From positions 13,488,967 to 13,552,966 of the forward strand of contig NC_051091.1 of the NCBI RefSeq assembly GCF_901709675.1: DNA of 64,000 nucleotides, in the 5' to 3' direction. A program made the position numbers and the translations under genes. How positions within the stretch are numbered: the stretch's first letter is position 1; the number at the start of each line of letters is the position of its first letter. The notes under the pieces are model-generated. The model made no database searches. It was not told the origin of the DNA and saw nothing but the letters and a program-made list of their open reading frames with translations. Shown piece by piece: positions 45,394 through 57,600 of this stretch. This DNA comes from Syngnathus acus (taxonomy: Eukaryota > Chordata > Actinopteri > Syngnathiformes > Syngnathidae).

Positions 45394-46856
45394 GTGTAGA
45401 GTCTACAACAGAAAAGAAATGTCAACATTGAGAGCAGACGCCACATCGTAAGGCTTCACTGTTGTCTTTTTTAATCTCCAGTACAGATGTCAGTCTTTTT
45501 TAATCTACAGTACAGATGTCACACTTATCATACCTGTCCATGGTCTTCTTGGAAACATGCAGGTCTTCAAATCAGCCCCTCCCAACACAAGACTGCTTTG
45601 CAATCTGTATATAAAAAATTATGAACAGTGTCTCAGAAGAGTGGAATTACTTAGGGACAAAATTGAATTGAGGACTGTTTTTCTCGTAAATCAAGCTAAA
45701 ATAACTGAAAAGTCAGTGACTTCGACAGTACAGCAATTAAACCAAACGGAACCCTACAGGTTCCATTTGTAAGCTATCAAGAATGAAGGGACCACCACAT
45801 CCAAAATAAAATTTGACTAACCAATTCCAATCTTAATCATTCTGCCATTCAGTCTTGCATCCTGTTTGTTATTTATTTCCTTGGACATCATGTCAAAGGT
45901 CTCCAGATCAGTCATGGGCACCGTCCACTATCCGCGTCACATTATGAGCGACAGTTGAGGCTTCTCAGCCCAGGGATTGTCAGAAGGGGCTCAACGACGA
46001 CCTTCAGAAACTCTGAGAATAAAGAGAAATAGAAATAAAATACTCACTTAAATTACTGCAGCTATGCCTACAAAAAAAAAACTTTCATGCTTTTCCCTGT
46101 CATGGGCGTTTCACACTCACTTCCTAGCTGTTGAAGAATGAAGCAAATGTTAATTGCATGATTCAAATGAACCATTTTCCAATTATGAACTTTGCCCTGT
46201 TTGAAAAAAATGATGGCATTCTGTCTGTGCCTTTGAATGTGGTGCAATTTAATTTGGCTATTGTACATATCCAATAACGTTATTTTAAAATAGTACTGAT
46301 AAAATTGCTTGTTCTACAAGTTGTAATCCAAATGATGAAAATGTACAAGGTAAACCTGGGTTTTATTTTGCACTTTGACATCCGCCCCGGTTTCCGAAGT
46401 GTGAAAGTCAAGGCAATGACGTCAAAAATGCAAGTTCCATATTGAAGATTGCAATTACAACATACGCGTTTTGCATATGCTCGACAGTAGCTAAGCATAC
46501 ATAATTATACTCAAACCACCAATAACATATCAATTTTCAAAGATAACGCAAGGCAGTTATGATTACTTCTACAATAAAGAATAAGTCAAAAATCAATCTG
46601 TACCTTGTGGAGTCCGGTCAAATTTTAATACAGATGCTCCTCTCTTCTCCAGGCTTGGAGTCTGTGTTATTAAAGGGAAAAAAGAACATGTCTGATTTGA
46701 CAATTCACCCATTAACTGCTGTTAATCACATGACACAAAACAATTTTAACTTTTGAAGTGATTTGCCTTAGAGTTCCAAGCCCTGGTGAGTGCAAAACAA
46801 AGTTAGGTGCACATTTTAATGACATCAGAAGATAAAAACCTACCTTTTCACGTGCC

Positions 46857-47406
46857 ACTCCTTGAGCTCCACATAGACCTAATATAGACGTCTATTTTAG
46901 GTCTACACATAGACCTAATACAGACGTCTATATCAGGTAACCGAAATAACCACACTTCACCCGGATCAATGGCTGTTTAAAACAAATCATTGCAACCTCT
47001 GTTCATTATTTATACAACCTACCGATGGTTTAGGGTTTATATTATTTTTTATTATATTTCATATTTAATGGATTTAAACTTGTCTATTTTAGGTTATTCT
47101 GTAGCCCTAAAATAGACGTCTATGTTAGGTCTATGTGTAGACCTAATTTAGATATCCGTATTAGGTCCATAGAATAACCTAAAATAGACAGGTTACAGAA
47201 ATAACCACACTTCACATGTATGGATCAATGGTTGTTAAAAACAAAGCCAACTTCTGTTCATTATTCGTACGACTTACAGCTGGTTGAGACTTTAAAATTT
47301 CGAAATATAATCATATTTGATGGTTTTAATTTTGACGTCTATTTTAGGTCTACATATAGACCTAATCTACACATAGACAAGAGGTTTAATAGACGTCTAT
47401 GGCTCA
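46857..47406. repeat. Clustered AGACGTCT / AGGTCTA palindromes
   Basis: Five GACGTCTA sites (near 46887, 46924, 47109, 47337 and 47392), four of them next to AGGT(C/A)TA and TAGACCT(A) half-sites spaced by four bases. Each module is a nested palindrome, e.g. AGGTCTACACATAGACCT. Several modules are also repeated in inverse order across the block. Confidence 0.8.
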
Positions 47407-47568
47407 CAGGGAAGAAACCCATAAAATATCAAATAAACAATTTTACATAGTTATTGTTTTAACATATTGGATATTATAGTCTAAATACTTGATCTCCATG
47501 TTTCCGTACATTTTGAGTTTTTGTTTGTTTGAAATTTGCTATTGGAGAAATTCAATTAAAAACATTTA

Positions 47569-48522
47569 CCGTTTTTTTCCATGTATAATGCCAAAATTTA
47601 ACTAATTTATTGTCCTAAAATCTGGGGTGCGCATTACACATGGGTACAATTTTTTTTAATTTTTTTTTTTTTCCTTTTTTTTTTTTTTGTGAAGAAAATC
47701 ATGGTACAACAATTTTTGAAGAAAATCTTGTCACGGATGGTTCTTTACAACGTCACTTTCCTCTCTTTTCATTTTAACCTAACTGATCGCGGTGGTGCCT
47801 TTCTGGGCAGTCGGAGAAATCAACGCCAACAAAAAAAATACATCCAGCCTAGTTAAGAAATCACCAGAAAGATCACCATGACAATTGTGAATAATAAATA
47901 AATAATTATTATATATATTATATATATTATTATTATAATAATAAATAATTGTGATAAATAACTGGAACATCACTCAAATATTGGTGATCCCGTTGAGAGT
48001 CTCACATATTTCTTCGCTATCGAGTTTGCTACTGCATGCACAGTGATACTGACCGGCAGAATAACATCCGGTTGTTCCCAAAGATGATCTTTTTTCTGAA
48101 ATAATTTTATGTTTACGGACTTAAGTAACCCGGCCGGGTCATACCAAAGACTATAAAAATGGGACCCATTGCCTCCCTGCTTGGCACTCAGCATTAAGGG
48201 TTGGAATTGGGGGGTTAGATCACCAAATGATTCCCGAGCGCGGCGCCGCTGCTGCTCACTGCTCCCCTCTCCCCCAGGGGATGGATCAAAATCACACGGG
48301 GATGGGTCAAATGCAGAGGACAAATTTCACCACACCCAGACGCGTGTGTGACGATCATTGGGACTTAAAAAAAAAAAAAAAAAAAAAGAAATTAAAAAAA
48401 AAAAAAAAAAGTCAAAATTTGGGTGCGTATTATACATGGGTACAGGCTTTTTTCCAGCATCGACATGCCATTTTTAGGGTGCGTATTATACATGGGGGCG
48501 CATTATACATGGAAAAAAACGG
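47569..48522. mobile_element. TA-flanked element with 'ccatgtataatg' ends
   Basis: The left end CCGTTTTTTTCCATGTATAA matches the inverted right end, with TA at 47567-47568 and 48523-48524. Inner near-copies of 'gcgtattatacatggg' occur at 48424 and 48480. A truncated SINE sits inside. Confidence 0.75.
48128..48366 (+). mobile_element. SINE lacking its tRNA head
   Basis: Body and tail of the family seen at 11943, starting at CGGCCGGGTCATACCAAAG and ending in a long A tract. Confidence 0.75.
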
Positions 48523-49831
48523 TACGTTATATTACAGTATGTCAATTACTCTTATGCTACTTGCATTACTTTACCAGATACAATTTTGAAGAGTCACTAT
48601 CAGCATACATTTTTAAAGCAAAAGGAAGTCTTCCTTCCTTATCTGCTGTGATGAGGCGGAAGGGACGCGCCACTTTAGGGCTCTTGTCAATCGAATGCGC
48701 GCGTCCGTTCGTTTGTGTTGCAAACGGAAACTTTATGGCATTGTTTAGCCAGCAGAAGGCAACATATGGCAGGAAGATTATAGCTCTTGCAGAGGCCCAC
48801 AACTTGCTCTTAGCACACGCATGCATGCACGCGCGCACGCATGCACGCACACACGAGAATCTGAATTGTAAATCATGCGATACTAGCGTTGGATTTTATT
48901 GATAGATAAAGTGACAACTCCAATTGTGATTATTCCAGGGTGTCAGTGCTTGGTCTAGCGGCTCTAGCCATTGAATGTCTGGTGATTTACAGGAGCTCGA
49001 TGCTGAGGTGGCTTGGTGAGGCACAAATTGTACTAAAGAAAGAGTATTGTTACTTGAAGAACTGGAAATTACTCAAGTAAGAGTTAGACAATATTTGGGG
49101 GAAAGCAAGTCAAGTACTGAGTAGCTTTTGAATGTTTGTTTTTTAATGGAAGGCTGTCCATCATCGAGACAAAAATAGCAAATGTAGATATTGCTCAACA
49201 GTACCACTTTGAAAGGTTTGCTCCCATGCGCGCTACAGAGAGTTTGGTGTGCAGTCGGTCACGCGACGGCTCGGAGCCATGTGATGCGCACGGGTGGCAA
49301 AACTGGCAATCAAGGAATAAAAGCAGTTAGCAAAATGGAGCTCAATGTGACGGTTGAAGTCTGCCAAGTTGGGCCTCAAGTCCTCGGCCTGGAACTCTTC
49401 AAACGACTCAAGTACACACAGAGCCTTGCTGACGATATGCGGATGCCGGCATTGGTGGCATTCCTTATTGTTGTTTGCATTCCCGCCAAAGGTCAGGCCG
49501 CGTTGACGTCGCCATCGGCAACAAGAGCCTTTGTGGCAGCCATCTTTGAGGCCAACTGCTCATCTCAAGCACTTCTCATTTTTCCTTGGGGAGTTCCCTC
49601 GCTACCCAGATGGCAATTTTAGGCCGCAGTGAGCCCACCTCCCAGGGCGTGCTTTCCGTTGCTTTCAAAGCTTTTTTGTTTTGATTTGACTTGCTTTGTT
49701 CAGTGCGAGGCTGATGGAGCAAGACATCTCATAACGCGCAAGTGTTACCACCAGCACGTGACGTGTGTGGCCAGATCTGCCAGTCGCGACTGCACAGAAA
49801 AAAGACGCCAGCGCTGTGGTAGCAAATCGAC

Positions 49832-49838
49832 TTTTATT
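49832..49838 (-). terminator. Candidate polyadenylation signal of dag1
   Basis: On the minus strand this reads AATAAAA, about 570 bases after the dag1 stop codon. It is the first perfect signal found downstream. Confidence 0.5.
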
Positions 49839-50405
49839 ATGGAAAGCAAACAAAGCTTGTTATTATTGCAAAACAATTCGCTCAAACATTCAAAGAGAGA
49901 AGAAGCAAAATCTATCAAACGCTTGCCTAACAACAACAATCACTATTGTCATCGTCTTTGCGCTTGGCGACCAATTGTCAAAGAAAGCAAATTTGTATCA
50001 AAAGTCCTAAAAAAGATGAAGACTTTACCTGTCAACGTGTAAAGTACAAAAATATTTGCGAGCCCAAACGTCATCATCATCATCTTAGCACCCGTGAATG
50101 ATGCTGGTTCATGTTTGTGATGTCTTTTTTCGTACACATTTGTCTGCTAAACAAATGCACATTCAAGCGTGACACACGGTCCATGTTGAAAATATGTCGG
50201 GATTGCGGAGGCAGTAATGAGGCGTTCTCATAACCACCTGCTCCCTCCCTCCCCCCACACATGGTACCTTGCTGTTCGGAAGCACCTGCAAAGAAAAAAG
50301 GCTGGCAAAAAGGTGAAAAGAAAACGCCAGTGAAGGTCCGGTGCGCGGGGTCACCCGACGACACCAGTAGTCCTGCCAAAGGACACCGCCTCCCCCGGTG
50401 GCCCC

Positions 50406-53400
50406 TTAGGGCGGCACGTAAGGTGGCGGCGAGCGGTACGGGGTCATGTTCTTGGGGCGTGAGCCATTGCCCTCCGAGGAAGAGGCGAAGGGCGGCGGCG
50501 GCTGGTAGGGCGGGGCGTTGGGGTCGTGGTCTCGGAGTGCTGCGTACTCGCCTGGTGGCCGGCGGTCGAGGGGCGCCGTCGAGGGCGGGCCGGCCTCGGG
50601 GTACTCAGGAGGCGGCAGGGGCGGCTTCTCCTCCAGCAAGATGAGTGGGGCGCCGGATGAGGGCAGCGGCGGCTTTGAGTCATCCAGCTCGTCGGCAAAG
50701 ATGATGGGCACGCCCTTCTTAATGAAAGTGGCCTGGTCCTCCAGGGTCAGTTTGCCCTTGCGCTTCTTCCGGTAGCAAACGGTGGCCACCAGTCCGGCCA
50801 ACAGCAAGACGGCCGCCACAACCACCGCGGGTATGACAGTGTGCAGGTAGACGTCGTCGGCACTCTCCCGCCCGGTCCCTGGGGCCGGACTGACGGCAGC
50901 ACCGACGGGCGGCGCCGTCTCACCTGGCGGGATGAAGGAGAAGGCCCGGCAGGCGGCCTGCCCTTTGGCCGTGATGCCCAGGGGTCGGAAGTCGGGCTCC
51001 ATCGCACGGCGAAGGTTGGGCGTGGGCCTGCCGTCGGCGTCGCCCAGCATCCGGCTCAGGCTCACAATATCCTCCTTGGGGCAGGGCGCGTGCGGGAGGC
51101 TGCTGTTGGTCCACTCCACCAGGATGGAGCCCTTGCTGATATTCCTCAGGCTCACCGTGCTGCTGTTGCGCTCCCCCATGGCGTAGGCCAGCTTCCGCAC
51201 CAGAAGGATCTTCTTGTGGATGTCGTTGGTGACCCGGCGCGGCTCTCCCTCCAGTCGGGCCGCAAACACCACGGGACTCTTGTCATTGGCGGGCCAGCGG
51301 CTCACGCGGACCTCGATGGCGTCGATGGCGCTCAGGCCTCCTTTGTCGGTGGCCTGCATGAAGTACTCATGCTTGCCAGCGTGATGCGCGTCGGGTAGCC
51401 CATAGAGGAGTTGGCTGGTGCTGTCGGGAGAAGACCACTCAGTTAGTCACCGTGCGGGACACCCAATCGAGAGCGTGCACCGAGCGCAACCGGCGGGCGG
51501 TGTGGCATAGCCATCAGCCTATCAGAAGCTTGCGACTGGCAGCGCAACAAAAGCGTCCTCGCTTTAGTCTGACGAGAGCTGTGTCAAATTCAGCCAGGAT
51601 TTACGTACGCCGCCGATGAGAGCAAACGCCGCCCGCTCGGGTTCTCCCTTGAGGGAAGGGATCAGCCCTTTTCAAAGGGAAACCTTTCCCCAGGGAAGTG
51701 GCTGCACTTTGAGCTACTCTTTTCCGGTCATCAAATTGAATTGTCCCCTTGTCACAAGCAGTGGCCGTTCATTAAGATGAATCGTTGGACTGAATAAGGA
51801 CTCCAGGGGCAGGTCTTAAGAAATGGCAAAAAAAAAATGCATCAAAGACAAGAGCCGCTGCAAATGTCGGATTTTAGCAGCCCTTTGCGACGGCCGGCCC
51901 CGTCCGCTGGCAACTCCCGAAATTGAGTGAGTGAGGGCTTTCTGCTGCCAGTCACGAGCGAGCGAGAGATAAAAGCGAAGCGGCACCTGTTGAACTGGAT
52001 CCAGGAAGCTTCTCCCACCACTTCATTGGGGTTCTTCCTCAAGCTCAGCCGCAGCTTGTCGGTGGTTCCGTCTTCTTTGTCGAAGAAAGTGTCCGAAGGG
52101 ATCTTGACCTCAAAGTACGTTCCTACCAGAGCGTTCACCTGGTCGATGGGGTTACGCAAAACCGGCTTTTCATTGTACGCATCTGACAGCGAAGGCTTTG
52201 TGGGCGAAGACGCCTTGGGCTGGTGGGGTGCCGCCGTGGTCTTGGGCCGTTTGGGCTTCTTGGTGGCCTTGCGTGTGGGCGCGGGCGGCGTGGCGGTGGC
52301 TTCCACGTAGATGGGCCGGGTGGCGGTCGGCTCGACGGCGCTCTCCATCGCCTTGGTGGGTCGAGGCGGTTCCGGGGTGGGCGTGGAAGCCACCGGGTCC
52401 CGAACTCGAATGGTGGGTTTTCCCGGCAACGGGACGGGACCCCGCACGGGTGGCGCCGAGCTTTGTGGGGGCGTCGCAATGGACAGCGACAATAGCGTCG
52501 GGATGACACGAACGGGTGGCTCCTCCGCCGAGGAAGGCGGCAGTGATGTCAGGGCCGGCGTGGGCGTGTTGCTCAGTTGGCGCCCAACGCGCTTGGCCAA
52601 GCGAGGCTTTTTGTTGGCCACGTGCCAGCCCACCACAGGGTACCCCAGCTTGGCTGACATGATGCCTCCCTTGGCTGGACCCTCGACGACGGCCAGGTTA
52701 GGTACGCTGCTCTGGTCTAGCTGGCAGCCGAGCTTCCACGAAAGCAGAGCCCCGTTCTCCACCACCTGCAAAGACAAACGAGGATCATCGTCGTTACCAC
52801 CGGGCTCGCCGTTCTCTCGGGAGCCCCAGGCGCAGGCAGCCAAATCCAACCTCTTTTTATTGGCTCAACCGCAAAAATCCCTGCCAAAACCTCGAGAGGT
52901 TTGTTACTGACTTCAGATGGCCCAAGACGGCGGCAAAGCACTTCTTTCCTCTCTGGCAAGGCTATGGCCCGAGCTCATGATTCTCCTTCCTTCAGTTCAA
53001 TGTCACGGCGGCTTGGCCCCAAGTGAAATGGTGAGGCCAGACGTGGCTTTGGTCTGAGCACAAAAATATTTGCCACCTAATTTCGATGCTGTTACGACGG
53101 ATGGCGGGTGTAGTTGTGAGGGAAGGCAGAGCCATTTTACTGGCAGATGCTGCAGTGTGAGTGAGCCATCCTGATGTTGTTGGTGATTTGAAATGACATG
53201 CGAGGCGGTAGCAAAATAGCCACATCTTTGAGCCAGTTGAGAAAAGCTGCACCAACTGTGGTCTTGCTCTCAATGCTGTGCACTTGTCCAAAAGGCTGTG
53301 AGCTTCCTTCTGCTGCTTTGCGGCTGATAGAAGATCACTTTGCCTCGTCCAGGCCCTATTTGGGCCAAGTCACAGACCAGAACCCTCGCTCATTCCGACA

Positions 53401-54657
53401 GCTGCGTCGTCAGACTGACCTTCTTGGCGTTTCCCGGTCCCGCCATGAAGGCGGACATGTCGAAGAGCCTGTTGTCGACGACGGGGTCAAGCCTCATGAG
53501 GGGGAGCTCCACCCCTGAGAAGCTCCTCATGTCGTCCAGCAGCGCCACCCTCTGGCGGGAGCTCATCTTGGTCAAGTCGGCATCCAGGATGACCGTCAGC
53601 ACGGTGACTGATTGGTCCGGGCCGCACGACCACTCGGCGCCCGCTCCGTTGGCAGCCGAGGGATCCTGGGGATCCACCTCAATGAAGAGGACCTCCGAGA
53701 AAGAAAGCGACTCGTTGGACACGCCGACCGAGATCTCATAGGTGCCTTTGTCCTCATCCAGCGGCAGCCCCCACAGTGTCCTGCGGGCGGCATCCCAGTG
53801 TAGCCAGGATGGAAGGACGTCCATGCCGGACTCGGAGATCTGAAAAGAGTTAGCACTTTATCAGCATCATGCATCCATCCATCCGCCCGCCCGCCCGTCC
53901 ATCCACCCATCCATCCATCCATCCATCCATCCATCCATCCATCCATCCATCCATCCATCCATCCATCCTTCCTTCCTTCCTTCCTTCCTTCCTTCCTTCC
54001 TTCCTTCCTTCCTTCCTTCCTTCCTTCCATCACAAACATCCATATCATGGCACAAACAAAAGGACACCCGGGTTCCCATGGAGACAGACAAAGTGCACAT
54101 AACATCATCAGGTCAACAGTCATGGAGAATATGAGCTGTTGGTCAAGAGGCAAGGGGCGTGGTCTGAGTAACATTATCGTCATCATCCTTCCCTTTCTTC
54201 CAGTTTTGTGCGTGTGTGAGATTACAGGGAGCGCCCAAACACATGAACATGCGAGCGAGCGCAGTTGCTATGTAATTACGCTCGCTGATGGCCGAGAGCT
54301 TTTTAAAGACACGCGGGTGCGGCCTTAACAGCGCTTTTTGCTTTTGGCGTCATTGCTTTGAGCAACATGGCGACCGACCTTCAGGGGGAGCTCGTCCATC
54401 CGGCCGGGCAATCGGATGCTGAAGACTCGCCCCACTGCAGCCCAGGCGTTGGGCAAGCGGTGGCGGGCGGTGGGCGCAGCAGCGTGCAAGTCCCGCAGGA
54501 GCAACGAGCTCATGGATGCCTCCAGCTGACTGGGCGCCGCCTCGCTCATGGACACCTCCAGCCGGCCGGGCGCCACATCCGCCCCGGCCCCGCCCACCGC
54601 CGCCACCAGCAGGGCCGCCAGCCCGGCCCACATCCCGACTGCGCCCGGGCGCAGCAT
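50406..54657 (-). CDS. dag1: dag1, dystroglycan (alpha/beta precursor), 4 coding exons
   Basis: Model: complement(join(50406..51420, 51987..52765, 53420..53839, 54379..54657)), 830 residues (human 895). Exon 1: signal peptide ([15 protein letters not shown]), then the start of the alpha N-domain ([15 protein letters not shown]). Exon 2: [22 protein letters not shown] and [16 protein letters not shown]. Exon 3: [29 protein letters not shown], the Thr/Pro-rich mucin stretch with TPTP, and [14 protein letters not shown]. Exon 4: [17 protein letters not shown], the SEA-like cleavage site KGSILVEW, the membrane helix [20 protein letters not shown], the cytoplasmic [20 protein letters not shown] and the C-terminal RSPPPYVPP. 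Dystroglycan links laminin outside the cell to dystrophin and utrophin inside. Splice phases agree throughout. The ATG at 54657 is preferred; 54633 is an alternative. A GC-rich stretch at 56.2-56.9 kb may hold a non-coding first exon. Confidence 0.95.
53871..54028. repeat. (ATCC)n / (TTCC)n microsatellite in dag1 intron 1
   Basis: About 18 ATCC units followed by about 15 TTCC units inside the first coding intron of dag1. Read through, it gives Gly/Trp/Met or Lys/Glu/Gly strings that are not proteins. Confidence 0.95.
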
Positions 54658-57600
54658 ACTCCTCACGCAGGGGGAGGGGCTTACACCCCGCAGCAAAGCG
54701 CTCGACTGGCTCCTCCTCTCTGCCTGGTCACTTCCTTTTGCTCAGCAGGAAGTCATGACGGGCGACGCTCACGACCTGAGTGGACGACAGGCAACGTGAG
54801 ATGAGGCGTGGCATCACATGACATTCGCACATGCACACTCGCAGACAAAGCGCCCCACAAGAACGCAGCGCCACATGCGATCCGGACAAAGGCTCGCACA
54901 ACATCCCACGCACGAGAGGAAAGGCTGTATGCCCTTCGAGCTTTGAGTGCTGGTCTTTGTCTTTCTAGCTAGTGCGCCTTGGTCTGGCCCCCTCTCCACA
55001 TTCCTTCCACAAAGTCCCGTTTCACCTTTAGAGCAGCAAAACGAAAAGTAAAGCTCAAAAGTTGAGGAATTGTCAAGAAGTAATCTGAATCTCACTTCAT
55101 TTAATGCCATTAAACTCACTTGAGGCCTCCACAGTGAACGCTGCAAGCCTTCACTTGTGTGTGTGTGTGTGTGTGCGTGTGTTGCTATTCATGCGGCCCA
55201 CCCTGTGGTGGTGGAAGGCAAAGGTGATGGCTTTTGTGAGCTGTTTGGGGGTGCAGCGGAGACCCCGCTGACACACACAAAAGAGATTTGGCTGAAACAA
55301 CAATAACGAGGACCCCAAAAAAAATCTCAGGGCACAACGCTGCGACAACAAACCTCTGGCTGCGTCTCATCCCATCCCTGACAAGGACACGTGTGCATTT
55401 CAGAGTGCCAGCCAGGACTTGACATGACACATGCCGCCAGCTGCAGCATCTGTCAATCAAGCCACCCTCACACTCCCAAATACTACCGTACATCCCTGCC
55501 CCGCCCCCATGAACACACGCACGGGGCCGTTTCAGACGCAACAACCTGGTCTTTCCTGTTTGGTCACATGACACCAAGCTCAGATCAAATGAGCACTTGG
55601 AGGAAGGTGGCGCTCAGTGCGACCTGTGCGTCCTCTTTAAACGCACACGCAGGCGAACGTCGGAGCCGCTGACGTCGAAATGGACTTTTGAGACGTCATG
55701 GTCTGTCCTGCACCTCGCTTGCTTCCCGTCCATTCCTGACATTCTGAGAACTCGGATGCAAAGGGGACGTGCGAGCGTCCGTGGGCGTGTTCCAGTAGCT
55801 TAGCTACTTTCTGACTTGTGTGCGGTCACCATGGTTACCGGGAAAGCACGCGCGGGAGTTGAAATTCCTCAGCAGCTTGACCACGGGCCGGCCGCCCAGC
55901 CGCTCGCCCTCTTTGCAGACGGACCCTCATCGCTTTCTTCGGGGAGTTGCGATTCCCTAACTTTCGGTACTTTCGCAAGTAACGGCTTGGACAATTGCGC
56001 TCTGGAGCGGCTTTGACTTTTGACACGGCTAATTTTGGCAACGCCCCTCCAGATGTCATCAGAGGTGCTTTAATTTTTTTTTAAAAGCTCTAGAAGCCAA
56101 CCTGACTTTGCGACAAACAATTTGCCGGGAAACACCTCTCCGAAGGCCGCGTAAGACTTGAGCTCCGCCAGCAGCTGTGTCCTTTGGCTTCCGTCGGCTG
56201 CCCCAAGATCCCGTTTTTCGTCTGAATCATTTTCTCTTGCTGACACACTCGTGCTCCTGCTCCTTCACCTTCTGACGAGGCGTTCACCCGCGTGTGCGTG
56301 GAATGAGGTCACGCACCAAGTTTTGACTGACCCCGCAACCCTCCCTGCGGACAGAAATAACCCGGCGCGCGCGCACGCATGTCCCCTTCCACACACCTGT
56401 TCATTCCGCGACCAAACACACGCACATTGGCTGGCGTGGAAGGCGGGTGGGCGCGTACACGATAGCGAGTTCAGCGTCACGCGCACAGACCAGCATGAAA
56501 GGAGGCTTCCCGCTAAACGTCGCCTTCCCTTCGTGTATGGCGCCGCGTGCGTGCACAAACACTCTCCCTTCCAGTGGTGAGACGCATGCGCAGACACTGA
56601 CCGCCCTCAACGTTGCTGCTGCCGGACTTTCCCCTTTTTTGCTCTTCGGGAAAGGAGGAAGAGAAGAAAAAGATTGCGTGTGCAGTCGCGGCTCTATGGC
56701 GTCTCGTAGCGAACCTTCGTTGTCCGCTTGGGCTGGCTCGGGCTCGGAGCTTCCTGGCGGCAGCGCGCGTTTGTGAATGTCGGCCGGCCGTGCTCTACAA
56801 TGGAGCGATACGTGCAGGGGCGGGGATTGAGGCGACGAGGAAGCGAGGGATGGGGAGGGAGGCGTGGCCACCGTGAGGGGGCTCCCTCTTAACCCCCCTT
56901 TCTCACTCTCCTTTCTTGACACTTTTTCCACTCTTCCACGTCATGATTTGGACGCTGGGAGCGTACTCACCCCACATCCTCCCTCCCGTTTTGCACTTTT
57001 TATTGAATTTGAATGAACTGTTTAATTCATGAGTAGGCCCAGGGTGGCAGTGTCCATACAAAGTGTATTTTTGTATCAAAGGAGAGAGGGAAAGAAATGA
57101 CACCTTTGCAAAAAGTCGCGGCATCATCACCCAATTGAGCAGAGCCATACTGAATTGAAATGCAATACCGCCAGTCAAATTGTTTTGCTTTAAAATTAAT
57201 CATTCTTGATTCGGGCATGCTCGGATCAAAGCAACCCAACAGTCGAGTTGCACTTTTTGCTTTAACTCTTTCAAACATTCTGCCGGGTTCGTTTTGTGTT
57301 TGGTGCTCGCCCCTAGGCTCGTCTTCATGGAATGCCGACCTCTGATGGCCCCCAAAAGCCCCGCCCACCTGAGCACCCAGCTGTCCTCCGTGTCATTTGG
57401 CTTGTTCAAATGTTCAACTTTTGCCATCTGTGCAGGCCCACGTGAGGAGTTTCCTTCTTCTCGACTCGTCTGACCTTTGCAGACGAGTCAAAACATCTCT
57501 TAATGCTCACCTTGAGGGTCTAACTCTGTCTTGCTGGCACTCCCTCCCTCCCTCCCCTTTGCCTTCTGTTGTCATGCTCGAAACCCCCCCCCACCCCGCC

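Larger units (their letters stand above)
45394..49830. other. Intergenic between the duplicated arm and the dag1 3' end
   Basis: No recognised gene. It holds a palindromic repeat cluster (46857-47406), a TA-flanked element with a SINE (47569-48522), a poly-A run (48366-48410) and a short CA/GCAC-rich patch (48817-48855). The short frame at 45557-45772 has no recognisable family features. Confidence 0.55.

Noticed and set aside
46857-47406. CRISPR-like array
   Set aside because: Repeats are palindromic modules of varying order and spacing with no uniform spacers, in a vertebrate genome.
50841-51398. 185-codon plus-strand frame over dag1 exon 4
   Set aside because: Antisense shadow of the dystroglycan coding exon.
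53867-54186. Open frames with Gly-Trp-Met or Lys-Glu-Gly repeats
   Set aside because: Translations of the ATCC/TTCC microsatellite in dag1 intron 1.
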